A stretch of DNA of 64,000 nucleotides from Candidatus Latescibacterota bacterium (GTDB taxonomy: Bacteria; JAAXHH01). The stretch spans positions 212,127 through 276,126 of the forward strand of contig JAJEAN010000002.1 of NCBI GenBank assembly GCA_022822725.1, written 5' to 3'. The notes below the pieces were generated by a model that searched no databases, was not told the DNA's origin, and saw only the letters and a program-made list of their open reading frames with translations. The position numbers and the translations under genes were made by a program. This document shows, piece by piece, positions 17,822 to 26,985 of this stretch (positions are counted from its first letter, which is position 1; the number at the start of each line of letters is the position of its first letter).

Positions 17822-18979
17822 ATGACTGCGCAAAAGACACGTGATAAAGTTAAAAACCGGGCCGATAGGAAGCGCGAAGGCGTGAAGCCCGAAGGCGTGA
17901 AGCGCAAAGGCGTGAAGCCCGAAGGCGTGAAGCCCGAACTCAGAGGCCTTACGCTGCCCGAGATCTCGCGTATCGTCGCCGAGATGGACGAACCGGCGTA
18001 CCGGGCCGGACAGATCGCTTCGTGGGTGTACGAGAAGGCCGCGGGTTCTTTCGACGAAATGACCAACCTGTCCAAGTCGTTGCGGACCGAACTGGCCGGC
18101 CGCACCTGTCTGAACCCCCTGACTCCCGTCCAGCAGTCTGAATCCCGTCACGGACCGACCACGAAGTACCTGTTCGAACTCCGGGACGGCCAGAAGGTGG
18201 AAACGGTGCTGATCGGCGGGTCGCGGCGCAATACGCTCTGCATTTCCACGCAGGTGGGATGCGCCATCGGCTGCCGGTTCTGTGCGAGTGGGCTCGAGGG
18301 TCTCGTGCGAAACATGACTTCGGCCGAAATCGTCGACCAGGTCGTGCAGGTCAGGAAGCAGGTCATGCTGGCCGGTGATGCACGCCCCATCAACAACATC
18401 GTCGTCATGGGCATGGGGGAACCGCTGGCGAATTACCGCCAGGTGCTCCGGGCCGTACGGATCATCAACGCCGATTGGGGACTCGGAATCGGCGCCCGCA
18501 AGATCACGCTGTCCACCAGCGGACTGGTTCCGAAGATCTACCAACTGGCCGAAGAGAAGATCCAGTTCGAACTGTCCGTTTCGCTCCATGCCGCCGACGA
18601 CCGGACACGAACCTCCATCGTCCCGATCAACCGGCGCTATCCGCTCAAGCAACTCATGAAGGCCTGCCGCCATTACACCGGGGCCACCGACCGCATCATT
18701 ACCTACGAATATGTCCTGCTCAAGGGCGTGAACGACCGGTTCCAGGACGCGGAAAACCTCGTAAAGCTCTTGAAAAAGGACAAGTGCAAGCTTAACCTCA
18801 TTCCCTATAACCCGGTACAGGGCCTGCCCTATGAAACGCCCGATGAACACCGGCGTTCGGCATTCGCGGATGCACTGCGGGCGGGCGGTCTCCAGTTGAC
18901 CATTCGCCGGGAACGCGGCCGGGACATCGACGCGGCATGCGGTCAACTGCGTCTTGCCGAGTCCCGCAGATCCGGTTGA
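17822..18979 (+). CDS. rlmN: 23S rRNA/tRNA adenine-C2 methyltransferase RlmN
   Basis: 385 residues from ATG 17822 (GGAG 8 nt upstream). It is a radical-SAM enzyme that methylates A2503 of 23S rRNA and A37 of some tRNAs. The FeS motif is CAIGCRFCAS; the SAM-domain motifs MGMGEPLANY, TLSTSGLVPKI and SVSLHAADD follow. The conserved resolving Cys near the C-terminus is present (GRDIDAACGQL). Residues 19-38 are four tandem EGVKP-type pentads, an addition that normal RlmN lacks and that comes from a 15-bp DNA repeat. It is the first gene of a run with the two glycosyltransferases. Confidence 0.95.
   Translation: MTAQKTRDKVKNRADRKREGVKPEGVKRKGVKPEGVKPELRGLTLPEISRIVAEMDEPAYRAGQIASWVYEKAAGSFDEMTNLSKSLRTELAGRTCLNPLTPVQQSESRHGPTTKYLFELRDGQKVETVLIGGSRRNTLCISTQVGCAIGCRFCASGLEGLVRNMTSAEIVDQVVQVRKQVMLAGDARPINNIVVMGMGEPLANYRQVLRAVRIINADWGLGIGARKITLSTSGLVPKIYQLAEEKIQFELSVSLHAADDRTRTSIVPINRRYPLKQLMKACRHYTGATDRIITYEYVLLKGVNDRFQDAENLVKLLKKDKCKLNLIPYNPVQGLPYETPDEHRRSAFADALRAGGLQLTIRRERGRDIDAACGQLRLAESRRSG
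17876..17935. repeat. 15-bp in-frame tandem repeat in the rlmN N-terminus, 4 copies
   Basis: Units at 17876, 17891, 17906 and 17921 (gaaggcgtgaagccc). They encode the repeated EGVKP peptide. Confidence 0.93.
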
Positions 18980-18997
18980 CCGCCGCCAGGCGGACGA

Positions 18998-19087
18998 GCG
19001 GAGGACCACGCGGACGTGCCAGGCCGGCGGAACGAAAGCGTGGCGGCTGGTGTACCGCGCGAACGGGCGGAGGACCGCGCGGACGTG
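18998..19087. repeat. 21-bp direct repeat in the rlmN-GT9 gap
   Basis: Copies at 18998-19018 and 19067-19087 differ at one base (core gcggaggacc-cgcggacgtg). The second copy ends 18 bp before the GT9 start codon. Confidence 0.8.
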
Positions 19088-19105
19088 GCGGCGCGGAGAA
19101 ACATC

Positions 19106-20140
19106 ATGGATCATGAATCGTCACCCCGGATCCTCGTGGTACGGCCCGACCGGATCGGGGACGTGGTACTCTCCCTGCCGGTGCTGGACGCCCTTCGCCA
19201 TCGCTGGCCGAAGGCCTACCTGGCCATGCTGGCACATACCTACACCCGCGACCTGCTCGAACGAAATCCCTGTCTGGACGCCGTATTCGAAGACGACCCG
19301 GAGGTTGTTCACCGTGGACCCGCGGGCTTTTACCACCAGGTGCGGCGGCTGCGTGCCCAGGCCTTTGACACCGCCCTGGTACTCATGCCGACCATGCGCC
19401 ACGTGTGGATGATATTCCTGGCGGGCATCCCCCGGCGCATCAGCGTGGGACGGAAGGTCTACCACGCGCTCACCGGCACCCGGTCCCTCAGCCGCCACCG
19501 CTATATACCGCTCCGCCACGAATCGGATTTCTGCCTGGACCTGGCCCGGGTCATCGACGCCCGGGAACCCGGGGACCGGCCGTTGATCGAATTGACGGAG
19601 GAGGAGCGTCGGGATGCCCGCGCGGTCCTGGACCGGACGCGGGGACAGCCGGTCATTGGCATCCATCCCGGCAACGGACGCAACGCCCCGAACTGGACGG
19701 TCGAGCGTTACGCACGGCTCGCGCGGGCCCTGCAGGACCGCCATGGCGCGAAGATCGTCGTAACCGGGAGCGCGGAGGAAGGGCATCTGGCCGAAGCGAT
19801 TTTATCCGGGCTGGAAGGTCCCGCCCTCTCGTTGGCGGGGCGGCTTACACTGGGCGAGCTGATCGCGGTGATCGGCGAACTGGACCTCCTGGTAAGCAGC
19901 AGCACGGGGCCCATGCACCTGGCCGGGGCGCTGGGCGTTCCGACGGTGTCCGTCTTCTGTCCCCTGCCCGCCAGGTCGCCCGAACGGTGGCGTCCCCTTG
20001 GCGGCCGGGACCGCAACCTGCTTCCGCCGGAAGGACAGTGTCCGACCTGCGACCGCGGACCTTTCTGCGACCTGTCCGGCATCACCGTGGACATGGCCGG
20101 GGAGGCGGTCGGCGAGCAGTTGGCCCGCACGTCGGGATAG
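19106..20140 (+). CDS. glycosyltransferase family 9 (ADP-heptose:LPS heptosyltransferase-like)
   Basis: 344 residues from ATG 19106 (GGAG 7 nt upstream). N-terminal Rossmann domain starts [23 protein letters not shown], the GT9 hallmark; the C-terminal domain carries IGIHPGNGRNAPNW, the SSSTGPMHLAGALGVPTVSVF donor-binding motif and a Cys-rich end (CPTCDRGPFCDLSGI). It likely adds a heptose to the LPS inner core on the cytoplasmic face. A second GT9 gene follows 84 bp downstream. The 3' end of this gene, including its stop, has been duplicated. Confidence 0.9.
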   Translation: MDHESSPRILVVRPDRIGDVVLSLPVLDALRHRWPKAYLAMLAHTYTRDLLERNPCLDAVFEDDPEVVHRGPAGFYHQVRRLRAQAFDTALVLMPTMRHVWMIFLAGIPRRISVGRKVYHALTGTRSLSRHRYIPLRHESDFCLDLARVIDAREPGDRPLIELTEEERRDARAVLDRTRGQPVIGIHPGNGRNAPNWTVERYARLARALQDRHGAKIVVTGSAEEGHLAEAILSGLEGPALSLAGRLTLGELIAVIGELDLLVSSSTGPMHLAGALGVPTVSVFCPLPARSPERWRPLGGRDRNLLPPEGQCPTCDRGPFCDLSGITVDMAGEAVGEQLARTSG

Positions 20141-20182
20141 CATGCAGGCGAGCAGTCGGCCCGTACGTCGGGATAGCATGCA
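20111..20182. repeat. 36-bp tandem duplication over the GT9 stop codon
   Basis: Copy 1 (20111-20146) contains the last codons and the TAG stop of the first GT9 gene; copy 2 (20147-20182) follows directly with two base changes. A third partial copy (ggcgag) starts at 20183. Confidence 0.93.
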
Positions 20183-20224
20183 GGCGAGCCCGTCACCGCG
20201 CCGGCCAACGTACCTTTAACCTCG

Positions 20225-21472
20225 ATGTACGCAACGATGACCGTCTCTGAAACGCCATCCCGCATCCTCGTCATCCGGTTCAGCTCGATGGGCGACATCG
20301 TGCTGACGTCGCCGTTGACCCGGCAACTGGGCCGGATCTGCCCCGGTGCGGAGGTCGAGTTTCTTACCCGCACAGCATACGCGCCACTGGCCCGTGCGCT
20401 GCCCGGGGTCGTCGCCGTGCAGTCCTTCGAACCCGGCACCAGTCTCGTGAGACTCGTCTCCCGCCTGCGCGAAAGACACTACGATCTGGCACTCGACCTG
20501 CATGGGAACCTGCGCAGCCGGCTCGTTGCCGTGGCGGGGATCGCGGGACGGGTGCTCCGGTACGACAAACGCCGGTTTGCCCGGATGGCCATCGTCAGAA
20601 GGCGCAGGCGATCCAGGTCCGTCCCCCATACGATCGACCGGTACCTGGAAGTTCTCGGCAGGCTTGACCCGGCCGCGACGCCCGGATTGCAAGGCGCGCA
20701 GGACGCGGCACCTGGACTGGAAGGAGCACAGGCCGCGGACGCCGCACCTGGACAGGAAGTTCTCGGCAGGCTTGACCCGGCCGCGACGTCCGGACTGGAA
20801 GGCGCGCAGGACACGGCATCTGGACTGGGAAGGGCGTCGGACGCGGACGCCGCACCTGGACTGGAAGGCGCTGATAACGCCGCGGAGTTGAGGCAACCGC
20901 ATCTGAACGTCGAAGGCGCGGCGATAGCCATGGTGGAGGAACGACTGGCCGGGGCCGGCATCGGGCCTGATGTCCGGGTACTCGGCGTTGCACCGGGCGC
21001 CTCACATGGTCCGAAGCGCTGGCCGCCGGAGCGGTTCGCCCGTGTTGCGGACCACATGGCGGAGTCCCGTGATATGAAGATCCTGCTGCTGGGCAGCGAG
21101 GCGGACCGGCCGGTCACGGGCGATGTGGCGCGCGCCATGAAGCATCCCGCCGTGGACTGGACCGGGGCGACCGATCTGGCGATACTGCCCGCGGCCGTTC
21201 AGCGGTGCGCACTCGTGGTCAGCAACGATTCCGGTCCCATGCACATGGCAACGGCCGTGGGCACACCAGTAATCGGCGTCTTCGGCGCCACCCATCCCCA
21301 CCTGGGGTTCGCGCCGGTCGGACCGGCGGACGCAGCCGTAACGCTAGACCTGCCGTGCAGCCCCTGCAGTCTGCACGGGAACCGGGCCTGCCGGTTCCGC
21401 ACCCATGCATGCATGGAGGAACTCGATCCCCGGCGCGTTATTGCCGAGGCGGAGCGCCGGGTACCGATTTAA
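20225..21472 (+). CDS. glycosyltransferase family 9 with repeat-expanded interdomain linker
   Basis: 415 residues. The N-terminal domain (ILVIRFSSMGDIVLTSPLTRQL) and the C-terminal domain (VAPGASHGPKRWPPERFA, SNDSGPMHMATAVGTPVIGVFG, Cys-rich CSPCSLHGNRACRF) are typical of heptosyltransferases. Between them, at about residues 142-217, is a low-complexity segment of two 36-residue repeats (GRLDPAAT...GLEGAQ, ADAAPG) that normal family members lack; it sits at the hinge between the two Rossmann domains, so it may be tolerated. No good Shine-Dalgarno precedes 20225; ATG 20237 (MTVSETPSRILV) is an equally good start. Confidence 0.88.
   Translation: MYATMTVSETPSRILVIRFSSMGDIVLTSPLTRQLGRICPGAEVEFLTRTAYAPLARALPGVVAVQSFEPGTSLVRLVSRLRERHYDLALDLHGNLRSRLVAVAGIAGRVLRYDKRRFARMAIVRRRRRSRSVPHTIDRYLEVLGRLDPAATPGLQGAQDAAPGLEGAQAADAAPGQEVLGRLDPAATSGLEGAQDTASGLGRASDADAAPGLEGADNAAELRQPHLNVEGAAIAMVEERLAGAGIGPDVRVLGVAPGASHGPKRWPPERFARVADHMAESRDMKILLLGSEADRPVTGDVARAMKHPAVDWTGATDLAILPAAVQRCALVVSNDSGPMHMATAVGTPVIGVFGATHPHLGFAPVGPADAAVTLDLPCSPCSLHGNRACRFRTHACMEELDPRRVIAEAERRVPI
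20648..20869. repeat. 108-bp tandem repeat in the GT9 linker, 2 copies
   Basis: The second copy begins at 20756 with the same gaagttctcggcaggcttga. Each unit is 36 codons and itself contains shorter ctggactggaagg-type repeats. Confidence 0.88.
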
Positions 21473-21512
21473 TCGTACGCATGAACGAAGGTTGAGGCGC
21501 TGAGGTGGGATT

Positions 21513-22040
21513 TTACTCGTCGGCGCCGTATTCGAGGAGCGAGAAGACCGGACGATCGCCCAGTCGCTTCCGGCCGTCCAGGAAGGACAGTTCGATCAGG
21601 AACCCCAGGCCGGCCACGACGCCACCCGCTTCCTCGACGAGTCTGCAGGCTGCCGCCGCGGTCCCCCCCGTGGCCAGCAGGTCGTCCACGATGAGAATGC
21701 GGTCCCCGGGTCTCACGGCGTCCAGGTGCATTTCCAGTGCGTCCGTGCCGTACTCCAGTTCGAATTCGATCCGCCGCGTCTGGGCCGGGAGCTTGCCGGG
21801 TTTGCGCATGGGAACGATGCCTTTGCCCATGTGGTAGGCCAGTACCGGGGCGAGGATGAACCCCCGGGCCTCGATGCCGGCGACGAGATCGATGGCGCGG
21901 TCCGTGTACTCGGTTACGAAACGGTCCACGGCCGTGCGGAAGGCGGCGGGGTCCTTGAAGAGCGTGGTCACGTCCTTGAAGTTGATACCGGGAATGGGAA
22001 AATTCGGCACGTTGCGGATCTTTTGTTTCAGTTCGTCCAA
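21513..22040 (-). CDS. apt: adenine phosphoribosyltransferase
   Basis: 175 residues, the normal size. It makes AMP from adenine and PRPP (purine salvage). It shows the APRT opening (IRNVPNFPIPGINFKDVTTLF), a flexible-loop region with RKPGKLP, and the PRPP-binding loop ILIVDDLLATGGTAAA. The start appears to be TTG at 22040 with GAGGTG 4-5 nt upstream; no ATG is available before the conserved start. It converges with the second GT9 gene. Confidence 0.95.
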   Translation of the reverse strand: MDELKQKIRNVPNFPIPGINFKDVTTLFKDPAAFRTAVDRFVTEYTDRAIDLVAGIEARGFILAPVLAYHMGKGIVPMRKPGKLPAQTRRIEFELEYGTDALEMHLDAVRPGDRILIVDDLLATGGTAAAACRLVEEAGGVVAGLGFLIELSFLDGRKRLGDRPVFSLLEYGADE

Positions 22041-22099
22041 GTCACACCTCGATATTTATGAATACTACGGACTGTAGCAGCGCTGGGCCATGCTGGTCA

Positions 22100-24931
22100 C
22101 TATTCGAATTCACCCGTCCAGTTCTGCACGATGGTGAGTGACGGACGGGCTTCTTCCGTGTTGGCCGCGATAATGAACGACTCCTCGCTCCCGTACGCCT
22201 CGAATCCGGGGAAACGCAGGTCATCGGCGCCCACCTGGACACCTTCGAAGAGCGCTTCGGGACGCCCGTAACTGAAACCCGGTCCCTCCACCACGGGAAC
22301 GGCCATCAGCCTGTTGCCCTCAACGTAATACAGGATATCGCCCGAAGGACTCCAGCGGGGGGTCCAGCCGCTGTTCGACGAGACCTGCCATCGCCCCGTC
22401 CCGGTGGGAAACCGGGTCACGAAAACCTGCCAGCCGGTGCCCTGGTTCGATACGTAGGCCAGGTATTTGTTGTCCGGCGACAGGGCCGCCTGGACCACGC
22501 GTCCCTGGTCGGCAACGAGTACCTGGGGTTCGGCGTCCTCCTCCATTGAAACTGATCCAACCTGCCCCTGGTTGAGATAGACGAGATACCGGCCGTCCCT
22601 GGAGAGCATGGGGCCCCAGCCTCTCAGCGAATCGGCGGAGAAAACCGACATTTCGTCCAGTAAGCCGAGATCCAGCCGCATGAACAGGGCATTACCGCGT
22701 GAACGTCCGGGATTTACGGCCGGGGAAGCCGTGAATACGATGGAACCGCCGTCCGGCGTAAAACTCGGCCTGCTGTAGTTCATGTCCGCGAAGGTCAGCC
22801 GGGTTGCGATTCCGCTATCGAGCTCGTACATCCACAGTGCGGTCTGTCCGCCTTCCTCGACTTCCACCAGGATCTGCTTTCCGTTGGGGGAAAGGACCAG
22901 TTCCGTGATCCTCTCCCTGGGCTCGCCGATGGTCCGGTCTACCCGTCCGCGACGATCTACCAGGGCCAGTTGCTGGGGTGACTGGTAAGTTTTCCGGTAG
23001 ACCATGACCCCGTCGTCGGACACACTCAGCGTATGGACGTGCCGGGCAACCAGGAAGGCATCGCCCGCCAGTTCACCCGATCCCGGTGAAAAGGGTACGG
23101 CCCAGAGATCGTTCTCGGGATGGTTCGTGTTCTCCCGGTAGTACAGGAGATGGCCAGACGCATACCCCGCGACGAGGAGAAAGTCCCCCTCCAGGGACAG
23201 CATGCGGCGACCGTTCCGCGGGGATTCAACGGCAATGCGGGACCCGGTGATCCGGCCCATGGAGATCCGCATGCTCAGGTTTCCGTTTCCGCGGTACTTT
23301 TCGCTCAGGTCTGCGATCAACTCCGGATCGTCGGAGGACTGGACCACCGCGTACAGGCGCAGGTCGTATTCGGACAGGATCAGGGGGGAAACCAACGCCC
23401 TTTCACCCATCTCCCTGTCCGGTTCCAGCACCAGGGACGGATCGCCCCCGTTTTCGGACACGGCGAATAGCCCGCCGCCGGATCTCGCGCCGCCCGTGCT
23501 AAAGAGTATCTGGCCGTCGCCTCCCCAGGAGATGCCCATCTGACCCTGTTCCGGCAGGTCGCAGAGACGCACCTGGCCGCCCCCGTCCGCCGAGACTTTC
23601 CAGAGCGACCGACCGGCAAGGTATCCGATCTGGCGACTGTCGGGTGACCAGAAGATCTCTTCGATATCCTCCGTTCCGGGGATCGCCCGGCCCTCGTCCT
23701 GGGCGAGATAACGCACCCAGAGGCGGTTTTCGTGGACATAGGCGAGCAGCGAACCGTCCGGTGAGATGGCGGCGTTGTCCCGGCCCAAATTGTCCAGACC
23801 CATCTGGAATTTCCGCAGCGGCGCGGCGGGTTCCGCGCCAAGCGCACCCATCAGCGCCGCGACGATCAGTGCTCCGGCGGCCAGGCAGGCGGCACAGGCG
23901 CCGAGTACGACCGGATTCCACAGGTGGGTTACGGCCGACCCCGACCGCGATGCACCGCCGGTCATATCGGCCGCCTCTCCCGTCTCGTACGCTTCACGGC
24001 TGTCGGACAGGTCGTGGCCCACGTCGAGCACGGACTGGTATCGGGACCTTGGATCCTTGCCCATGCAGCGGCGGACAACCCGGTTCAGCAGGGGAGGGAC
24101 TTCATTGTTCGCTGCGCTCACCGGCTCAGGGTCATCCTTCAGGGTACTGCTGATGACGGATACGTAGTTGTCGCCCGTGAAGGGCCGGACGCCCGTCAGC
24201 GCCTCGTACATCATCACGCCCAGGCTGAATATGTCGCTCCGGTGATCGCCCCGGTCGCCGGTGGCCTGCTCCGGCGACATGTACGCCGGCGTGCCAAGGA
24301 CCGTGCCGGCCTGCGTGAGACTCATCGTGGGTCCGGCGCCATCGCTTTCGTCGGTATGCCCGGCGACCACCCGGGCCAGGCCAAAGTCCAGGACCTTAGG
24401 CACGCCGTTGTCAGAAATCATGACGTTCGCGGGCTTCAGGTCCCGGTGCACGACGCCCCGCTCGTGGGCGTGGTCCAGGGCGTCCGCAATGGGCAAGAAC
24501 CAGCCGTAGAAGGATTCCAGCGGCAGGGGCGTGCCGGGCAGGTGCTCGTTGAGCGGCCGGCCGGACACGTATTCCATGGTGATGAAGTACATGGTGCCAG
24601 GAGCGTCCGGGCCGCCGGGGCCGTCCGGTCCGCCGGGGCCGCCGGGTCCGCCCGGTTCGCCGGGTCCGCCGGGTCCGCCGGGTCCGTCCGTCCGCGCTTC
24701 CTCGATGGCGTACACCTGGGCGATATTCGGGTGGTTCAACTTGGCGGCCGCTTCCGCCTCGATGCGGAATCGCTGGAGCAGCGCGGGGTCGCGGGCCAGG
24801 TCCTCCGGCAGCACCTTCAAGGCGACCTGTCGCTTCAGACGGGTGTCCTCGGCGAGGTAGACTTCGCCCATGCCTCCCCGTCCGAGGATGCGTTCGATGC
24901 GGTAGTGGAGGACGGCATCGCCCTGCTGCAT
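22100..24931 (-). CDS. PknB-type Ser/Thr kinase with C-terminal TolB-like beta-propeller
   Basis: 943 residues from ATG 24931 (GGAG 8 nt upstream). Kinase domain at about 8-300: GRGGMGEVYLAED, VALKVL, HRDLKPANVMIS, DFGLARV, and TPAYMSPEQATG in the activation segment. A collagen-like run of GGP triplets (residues about 80-111) is inserted in the loop after QVYAIEEA, between beta-strands 4 and 5. One membrane helix (about 350-372, VVLGACAACLAAGALIVAALMG) separates it from an extracytoplasmic propeller with repeated SPDG/SPDS/SPNGKQI strand motifs. The architecture suggests a receptor kinase; such kinases are frequent in Gemmatimonadota and Acidobacteriota. Targets are unknown. Confidence 0.93.
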   Translation of the reverse strand: MQQGDAVLHYRIERILGRGGMGEVYLAEDTRLKRQVALKVLPEDLARDPALLQRFRIEAEAAAKLNHPNIAQVYAIEEARTDGPGGPGGPGEPGGPGGPGGPDGPGGPDAPGTMYFITMEYVSGRPLNEHLPGTPLPLESFYGWFLPIADALDHAHERGVVHRDLKPANVMISDNGVPKVLDFGLARVVAGHTDESDGAGPTMSLTQAGTVLGTPAYMSPEQATGDRGDHRSDIFSLGVMMYEALTGVRPFTGDNYVSVISSTLKDDPEPVSAANNEVPPLLNRVVRRCMGKDPRSRYQSVLDVGHDLSDSREAYETGEAADMTGGASRSGSAVTHLWNPVVLGACAACLAAGALIVAALMGALGAEPAAPLRKFQMGLDNLGRDNAAISPDGSLLAYVHENRLWVRYLAQDEGRAIPGTEDIEEIFWSPDSRQIGYLAGRSLWKVSADGGGQVRLCDLPEQGQMGISWGGDGQILFSTGGARSGGGLFAVSENGGDPSLVLEPDREMGERALVSPLILSEYDLRLYAVVQSSDDPELIADLSEKYRGNGNLSMRISMGRITGSRIAVESPRNGRRMLSLEGDFLLVAGYASGHLLYYRENTNHPENDLWAVPFSPGSGELAGDAFLVARHVHTLSVSDDGVMVYRKTYQSPQQLALVDRRGRVDRTIGEPRERITELVLSPNGKQILVEVEEGGQTALWMYELDSGIATRLTFADMNYSRPSFTPDGGSIVFTASPAVNPGRSRGNALFMRLDLGLLDEMSVFSADSLRGWGPMLSRDGRYLVYLNQGQVGSVSMEEDAEPQVLVADQGRVVQAALSPDNKYLAYVSNQGTGWQVFVTRFPTGTGRWQVSSNSGWTPRWSPSGDILYYVEGNRLMAVPVVEGPGFSYGRPEALFEGVQVGADDLRFPGFEAYGSEESFIIAANTEEARPSLTIVQNWTGEFE
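24597..24693. repeat. 9-bp repeats encoding Gly-Gly-Pro triplets in the kinase gene
   Basis: About ten degenerate copies of ccgccgggg-type units on the plus strand, read as GGP/GEP/GDP on the coding strand. Confidence 0.85.
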
Positions 24932-24971
24932 TCGCTTGCTCCATGTCAACTGTTGGTCCAGCCGTCGATTG

Positions 24972-26042
24972 CTAGTTCGGCTCGTCCAGGCGCACGGGCC
25001 GTCCTTCCGACGCGGACCGGTCTGCCGCGAACACGACGCGGTGGGATTCGAAGGCCGTGACCAAGTCCGTATGGGGCATGGGGACGCCGTCCCGGATGCT
25101 GTCCGCGAAGGCCTGGAACTGGGGCTCGTAGGGGTGATCCTGGACATCACCCGAATCGATCAGCGAGGTCTCGAGGGTGCTCCACCTGCTTCGGTCCATC
25201 CCCCGGATTTTCTCGGAATAAAACCGGTTGTCCAGCAGGCTGCCTTCGCTGCCCACCAGGTGCGCGTGGAAGTAATAGGGTTGCAGGCAGTCGATGCAGG
25301 AGGTCACCTTGGCGATCCGGTTTCCGCCCTCGAACTTCAGGATGGATACACTGGTCGTGTCATACTCGTACGGTGCGAAGTGGGGGCTGGAAGACTTCGT
25401 GTTATAGCTTGAGACTTCCTCCACCTTGCCGTCCATGAAGAAAAGCAGCGCGTCCAGCGCGTGGCAGCCGGCGGTCAACAGGCTGGTCCCGCCCATGGCC
25501 TTCTTCACGTTCCAGTCGTACTGTCCGTACCACGGGCCGATGCCGTGGTAGTAGTCGACCTCGGCGTAGTGCAGGTCGCCAAGCAGCCCCTGGTCGATGA
25601 CGGACCGGATCATCGTGAAGTGGGCGCTGTAACGGCATTCGAAACAGACGCAGACCGATACGCCGGTCCGGTCCACGGCGGACTGGATGCGCACCGCGTC
25701 CCCGGGCGTAAGGGCGATGGGCTTCTCGATGATGAGGTGCTTGCCGGCTTCCGCGGCGGCCACGGCCTGGTCGGCGTGAAAGGGATGGGGCGTGCAGATG
25801 TCGACGACATGTATATCCGGATCGGAAAGCAGGTCGCCGTAATCGACACAGGATTTCAGCGGCGTGCCGAACCGGGCCGACAGGGCCGTGTCGTCATGGG
25901 TCCTGCGCGAACAGACGGCGGTGACGTCCGCCCCGTTCACGGCCTTGAAAGCGTCGATATGCGCCCCGGCCACCCAGCCCAGGCCGACGATCCCTACATT
26001 GAGTTGGTCCACGGTCTGTTGGTCCACGGTCTGTTGGCCCAT
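24972..26042 (-). CDS. Gfo/Idh/MocA-family oxidoreductase
   Basis: 356 residues from ATG 26042, 2 nt after the upstream stop, with GGAGG 6 nt before it. After a short Gln/Thr-rich N-terminus comes the Rossmann motif [17 protein letters not shown], then [30 protein letters not shown] with the family Glu-Lys-Pro. The C-terminal domain has [25 protein letters not shown], including the catalytic-site His. It probably oxidises or reduces a sugar or inositol derivative using NAD(P). It forms a two-gene unit with the isochorismatase-like hydrolase. Confidence 0.9.
   Translation of the reverse strand: MGQQTVDQQTVDQLNVGIVGLGWVAGAHIDAFKAVNGADVTAVCSRRTHDDTALSARFGTPLKSCVDYGDLLSDPDIHVVDICTPHPFHADQAVAAAEAGKHLIIEKPIALTPGDAVRIQSAVDRTGVSVCVCFECRYSAHFTMIRSVIDQGLLGDLHYAEVDYYHGIGPWYGQYDWNVKKAMGGTSLLTAGCHALDALLFFMDGKVEEVSSYNTKSSSPHFAPYEYDTTSVSILKFEGGNRIAKVTSCIDCLQPYYFHAHLVGSEGSLLDNRFYSEKIRGMDRSRWSTLETSLIDSGDVQDHPYEPQFQAFADSIRDGVPMPHTDLVTAFESHRVVFAADRSASEGRPVRLDEPN
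26004..26033. repeat. 15-bp tandem duplication in the Gfo/Idh N-terminus
   Basis: Two perfect copies of ttggtccacggtctg followed by a partial one, giving the repeated TVDQQ peptide just after the start codon. Confidence 0.9.
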
Positions 26043-26044
26043 GG

Positions 26045-26656
26045 TCAGCCTCCGAAGCGCTGCAAGTCGTTCAACATGGTTATCCACCGGCCGTGGTCGG
26101 ATTCCAGCGTGTCGAGGGAAGTCCGCTCGAAAACAAAGGGATAGCCGGCGATCGCCGCCGCATGTCGGGCCGGATCGTCGGCGCAGCAGTCCTCGACGAC
26201 CGCGGCAAGGAACCCGCGCTGCACCGCGGAAGCCGCGGTCAACAGCACACAGACGGAAGTTTCCAGTCCCGCAACCAGTATAAAGGATTTTCGCGCGCGA
26301 TGTAAATGGGTTAATAGGTCCGGCTGCAGGAAGGCATCGAAGGTCTGCTTGCGCAGGACCGTTTCTCCGGACCGTTCCGCGGCGCAGGGCAGCACCCCGG
26401 CGCCGGAAGTACCCCGGACACAGGGCGTTTTACCCTTGACCCGGTAAGGTGACATCCAGTCCGTTCCGTCCGGATCGAACTCCGCGCGCACATGCACGAT
26501 ATCGAGGCCGGTCGCGCGTCCATATTCCAGCAGCCTTGCGACATTCGACGGGAATGCCGGAAAGGCCTTCGCGGTTTCTTCCGGCCAGAAATCCCGTTGG
26601 ACATCGATGAGTAACAGCACAAACCGGCGCCAGTCTGTCTGATCGGTCATGGACAT
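26045..26656 (-). CDS. isochorismatase-family cysteine hydrolase
   Basis: 203 residues. The catalytic triad of the family is visible: Asp in [14 protein letters not shown], Lys in [11 protein letters not shown], and Cys in [14 protein letters not shown]. Members hydrolyse amides or ethers such as nicotinamide, N-carbamoylsarcosine or isochorismate; the substrate cannot be told. ATG 26650 (MTDQTDWRR) is an alternative start. It is the first gene of a two-gene unit and lies divergent to the PhyH gene at 26986. Confidence 0.88.
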   Translation of the reverse strand: MSMTDQTDWRRFVLLLIDVQRDFWPEETAKAFPAFPSNVARLLEYGRATGLDIVHVRAEFDPDGTDWMSPYRVKGKTPCVRGTSGAGVLPCAAERSGETVLRKQTFDAFLQPDLLTHLHRARKSFILVAGLETSVCVLLTAASAVQRGFLAAVVEDCCADDPARHAAAIAGYPFVFERTSLDTLESDHGRWITMLNDLQRFGG

Positions 26657-26735
26657 GCTTTCGAATGAAGGTGATTTCCACTGAAGGTGAAACGTTTTCG
26701 TTCCACTTTGACACGTTGAAACGCGTTATCTTTCG

Positions 26736-26777
26736 CACTCATTCTTGTATCGAGCGCGCTCATTCTTGTATCGAGGC
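26736..26777. repeat. 21-bp tandem duplication, 2 copies
   Basis: Copies at 26736-26756 and 26757-26777, each containing ctcattcttgtatcgag. Confidence 0.9.
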
Positions 26778-26891
26778 CGGCTTCGGGCAAGGCGATTTGC
26801 TCAGTCTGTTCAGTAGTTGCCGACGGATTTTAGAACGGTCAAACAAACTTTTGTTCATTGCGGATGTTTCTGTCTGCACGCCCACCTTCCC

Positions 26892-26919
26892 TTGACATTC
26901 CCATGGGCCGGTGTAGATT
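26892..26919 (+). promoter_or_regulatory. candidate sigma70-type promoter for the catabolic island
   Basis: TTGACA at 26892-26897, a 16-bp spacer and TAGATT at 26914-26919, about 67 bp before the PhyH start. Confidence 0.5.
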
Positions 26920-26985
26920 GAACCGTAATCCTGTTACACGGCGCGGGCATCGTCCCGCGTCGCATCGTTTTATGGTAATCCTTAC

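Larger units (their letters stand above)
26657..26985. other. 329-bp divergent promoter region
   Basis: Holds a 21-bp tandem duplication (26736-26777) and a plus-strand promoter candidate (26892-26919). No gene or RNA was recognised. Confidence 0.6.

Noticed and set aside
20183..20224. A frameshifted extension of the first GT9 gene into the duplicated copy
   Set aside because: The stop codon is intact in the first copy and the protein has the normal family length, so the second copy is untranslated duplication.
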